DNA of 5,492 bases from an uncultured Acetatifactor sp. Lineage in GTDB: Bacteria > Bacillota > Clostridia > Lachnospirales > Lachnospiraceae. The position numbers were made by a program, and so were the translations under genes. Shown piece after piece: positions 4,847 to 5,492 of this stretch. A model generated the notes under the pieces. The model saw only the letters and a program-made list of their open reading frames with translations, had not been told where the DNA came from and did no database searches. Numbering within the stretch: position 1 is the stretch's first letter; each line of letters opens with the position of its first letter. The stretch spans positions 1-5,492 of the forward strand of contig CANRZC010000180.1 in NCBI GenBank assembly GCA_947644185.1. Reading direction: 5' to 3'.

Positions 4847-5481
4847 GCAATATTTTCATTTTTTTCCATATTTCCTTCTTTGCCATATTTCTTTTCTTCC
4901 GCTTCTTCTGGTACAATAGGTACCAAATGCATCTCATGGCAGCGGGAAGCTGATGTGAAAGCGTCCTTTACCCTGTACAGATCCCGCTGAAATCTCCGAA
5001 AATCATCATCCAAATATTCGTAGGATAGAAAAGCAATCCGGCCACCGCCATATTCGATGACAAATATTTTCTGAGGACAGACGTAGAAGTATATTGGCAC
5101 GGCTACAAAACTGATTGCCAACAGGATAGAACAAGCCCAAATGATGGAATCTGTTCCGAAATAAACGTTATCTACTATCTCTACAAAGTGGAGAAAAAAG
5201 CCTGCTGACACGCACAGGAAGATTGCCAATAATAGCTCCAGTATAAAGAGACCACCAAACCTAGCAGTGGAAAAGCCAGAGCAAATAATCTCGTCTACGT
5301 CAATGGTGTACTCTCCCTTTCGGATTCGATAGGCTCCGTCTGTATTGTGGAGATACCATCCCCTGACATACAGGCGCTTGTCGGTCAATACACAAAAGCG
5401 GTCCTTTAACACGCCACTCTCTAAAAATTTGTAAAGAAATCCTTCCCCTACAATCGAAGCTTCTTTTTCAGAAGCGTCCAT
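4843..5481 (-). CDS. Membrane protein with PH-like segments flanking a two-helix hairpin; 5' end uncertain
   Basis: At least 212 residues, function unknown. The N-terminal part (about 8-70) has FLYKFLESGVLKDRFCVLTDKRLYVRG-type sequence (15-41) and GEYTIDVDEIICSGF (56-70), resembling the first strands of bacterial PH-like domains that react to membrane surfaces. Two membrane helices follow (about 76-100 and 113-134). KIFVIEYGGGRIAF (138-151) and FRRFQRDLYRVKD (161-173) then look like the closing strands and C-terminal helix of the same kind of domain. The tail (190-212) is charged and probably disordered. The ATG at 5481 is only 11 bases from the window edge, no ribosome binding site is visible in GTAGTATCTTT, and the frame stays open to the edge (Ser-Ile-Phe), so the true start may lie outside. 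The gene ends inside the tRNA promoter with no terminator between. It could be a sensor or scaffold, but nothing in the window shows which. Confidence 0.72.
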   Translation of the reverse strand: MDASEKEASIVGEGFLYKFLESGVLKDRFCVLTDKRLYVRGWYLHNTDGAYRIRKGEYTIDVDEIICSGFSTARFGGLFILELLLAIFLCVSAGFFLHFVEIVDNVYFGTDSIIWACSILLAISFVAVPIYFYVCPQKIFVIEYGGGRIAFLSYEYLDDDFRRFQRDLYRVKDAFTSASRCHEMHLVPIVPEEAEEKKYGKEGNMEKNENIA

Positions 5482-5492
5482 AAAGATACTAC

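Noticed and set aside
1..5492. CRISPR array, insertion sequence, phage, toxin-antitoxin or defence system
   Set aside because: No regularly spaced repeats, transposase or integrase motifs, or tRNA-adjacent duplications were seen. The tRNA-Gly 3' end shows no repeated copy within the window that would suggest an attachment site.

Overview
The window reads as an ordinary chromosomal segment from a spore-forming Firmicute of class Clostridia, most likely Lachnospiraceae or a close relative. The evidence is a GerA-family spore germinant-receptor-type protein, a YtaF-type (MntP-like) membrane protein, a clostridial-type MurG, strong AGGAG ribosome binding sites, a tRNA without an encoded CCA end, and two poorly characterised proteins (TSCPD and PH-like) of kinds common in that group. 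The family placement is from recognition of protein style, not from a search.

Left half, plus strand (about 90-3795): an extended -10 promoter (91-119) is followed by a small four-cysteine TSCPD protein (154-405), then murG (424-1497, 18 bases later) and a ytaF-like membrane gene (1565-2146, 67 bases later). These three are probably one transcript. A 200-base gap with a strong imperfect hairpin (2177-2219) then precedes an orphan GerA/SpoVAF-like gene (2347-3795). Three of the four genes touch cell-envelope or spore biology (peptidoglycan lipid II synthesis, sporulation membrane protein, germination receptor subunit).

Right half, minus strand (5481 down to 3817): a membrane protein whose two halves resemble parts of a PH-like domain separated by a two-helix membrane hairpin (5481-4843, start possibly outside the window) is followed by tRNA-Gly(GCC) (4785-4713) with its own near-consensus promoter and a rho-independent terminator. 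Next comes an AT-rich spacer with TTCGTA half-sites, then an acidic lipoprotein gene (4467-3817) with a clear promoter. The lipoprotein gene converges on the GerA gene with a 21-base gap, and its terminator lies inside the last part of the GerA coding sequence.

I see no CRISPR array, insertion sequence, phage gene, toxin-antitoxin pair or recognisable defence system. The points worth a second look are fine-scale: regulatory signals sharing sequence with coding ends, an Asp-to-Asn change in the second repeat of the YtaF-like protein, a GerA protein without B/C partners, and a murG outside a division/cell-wall cluster next to spore genes. I found no convincing undescribed system.
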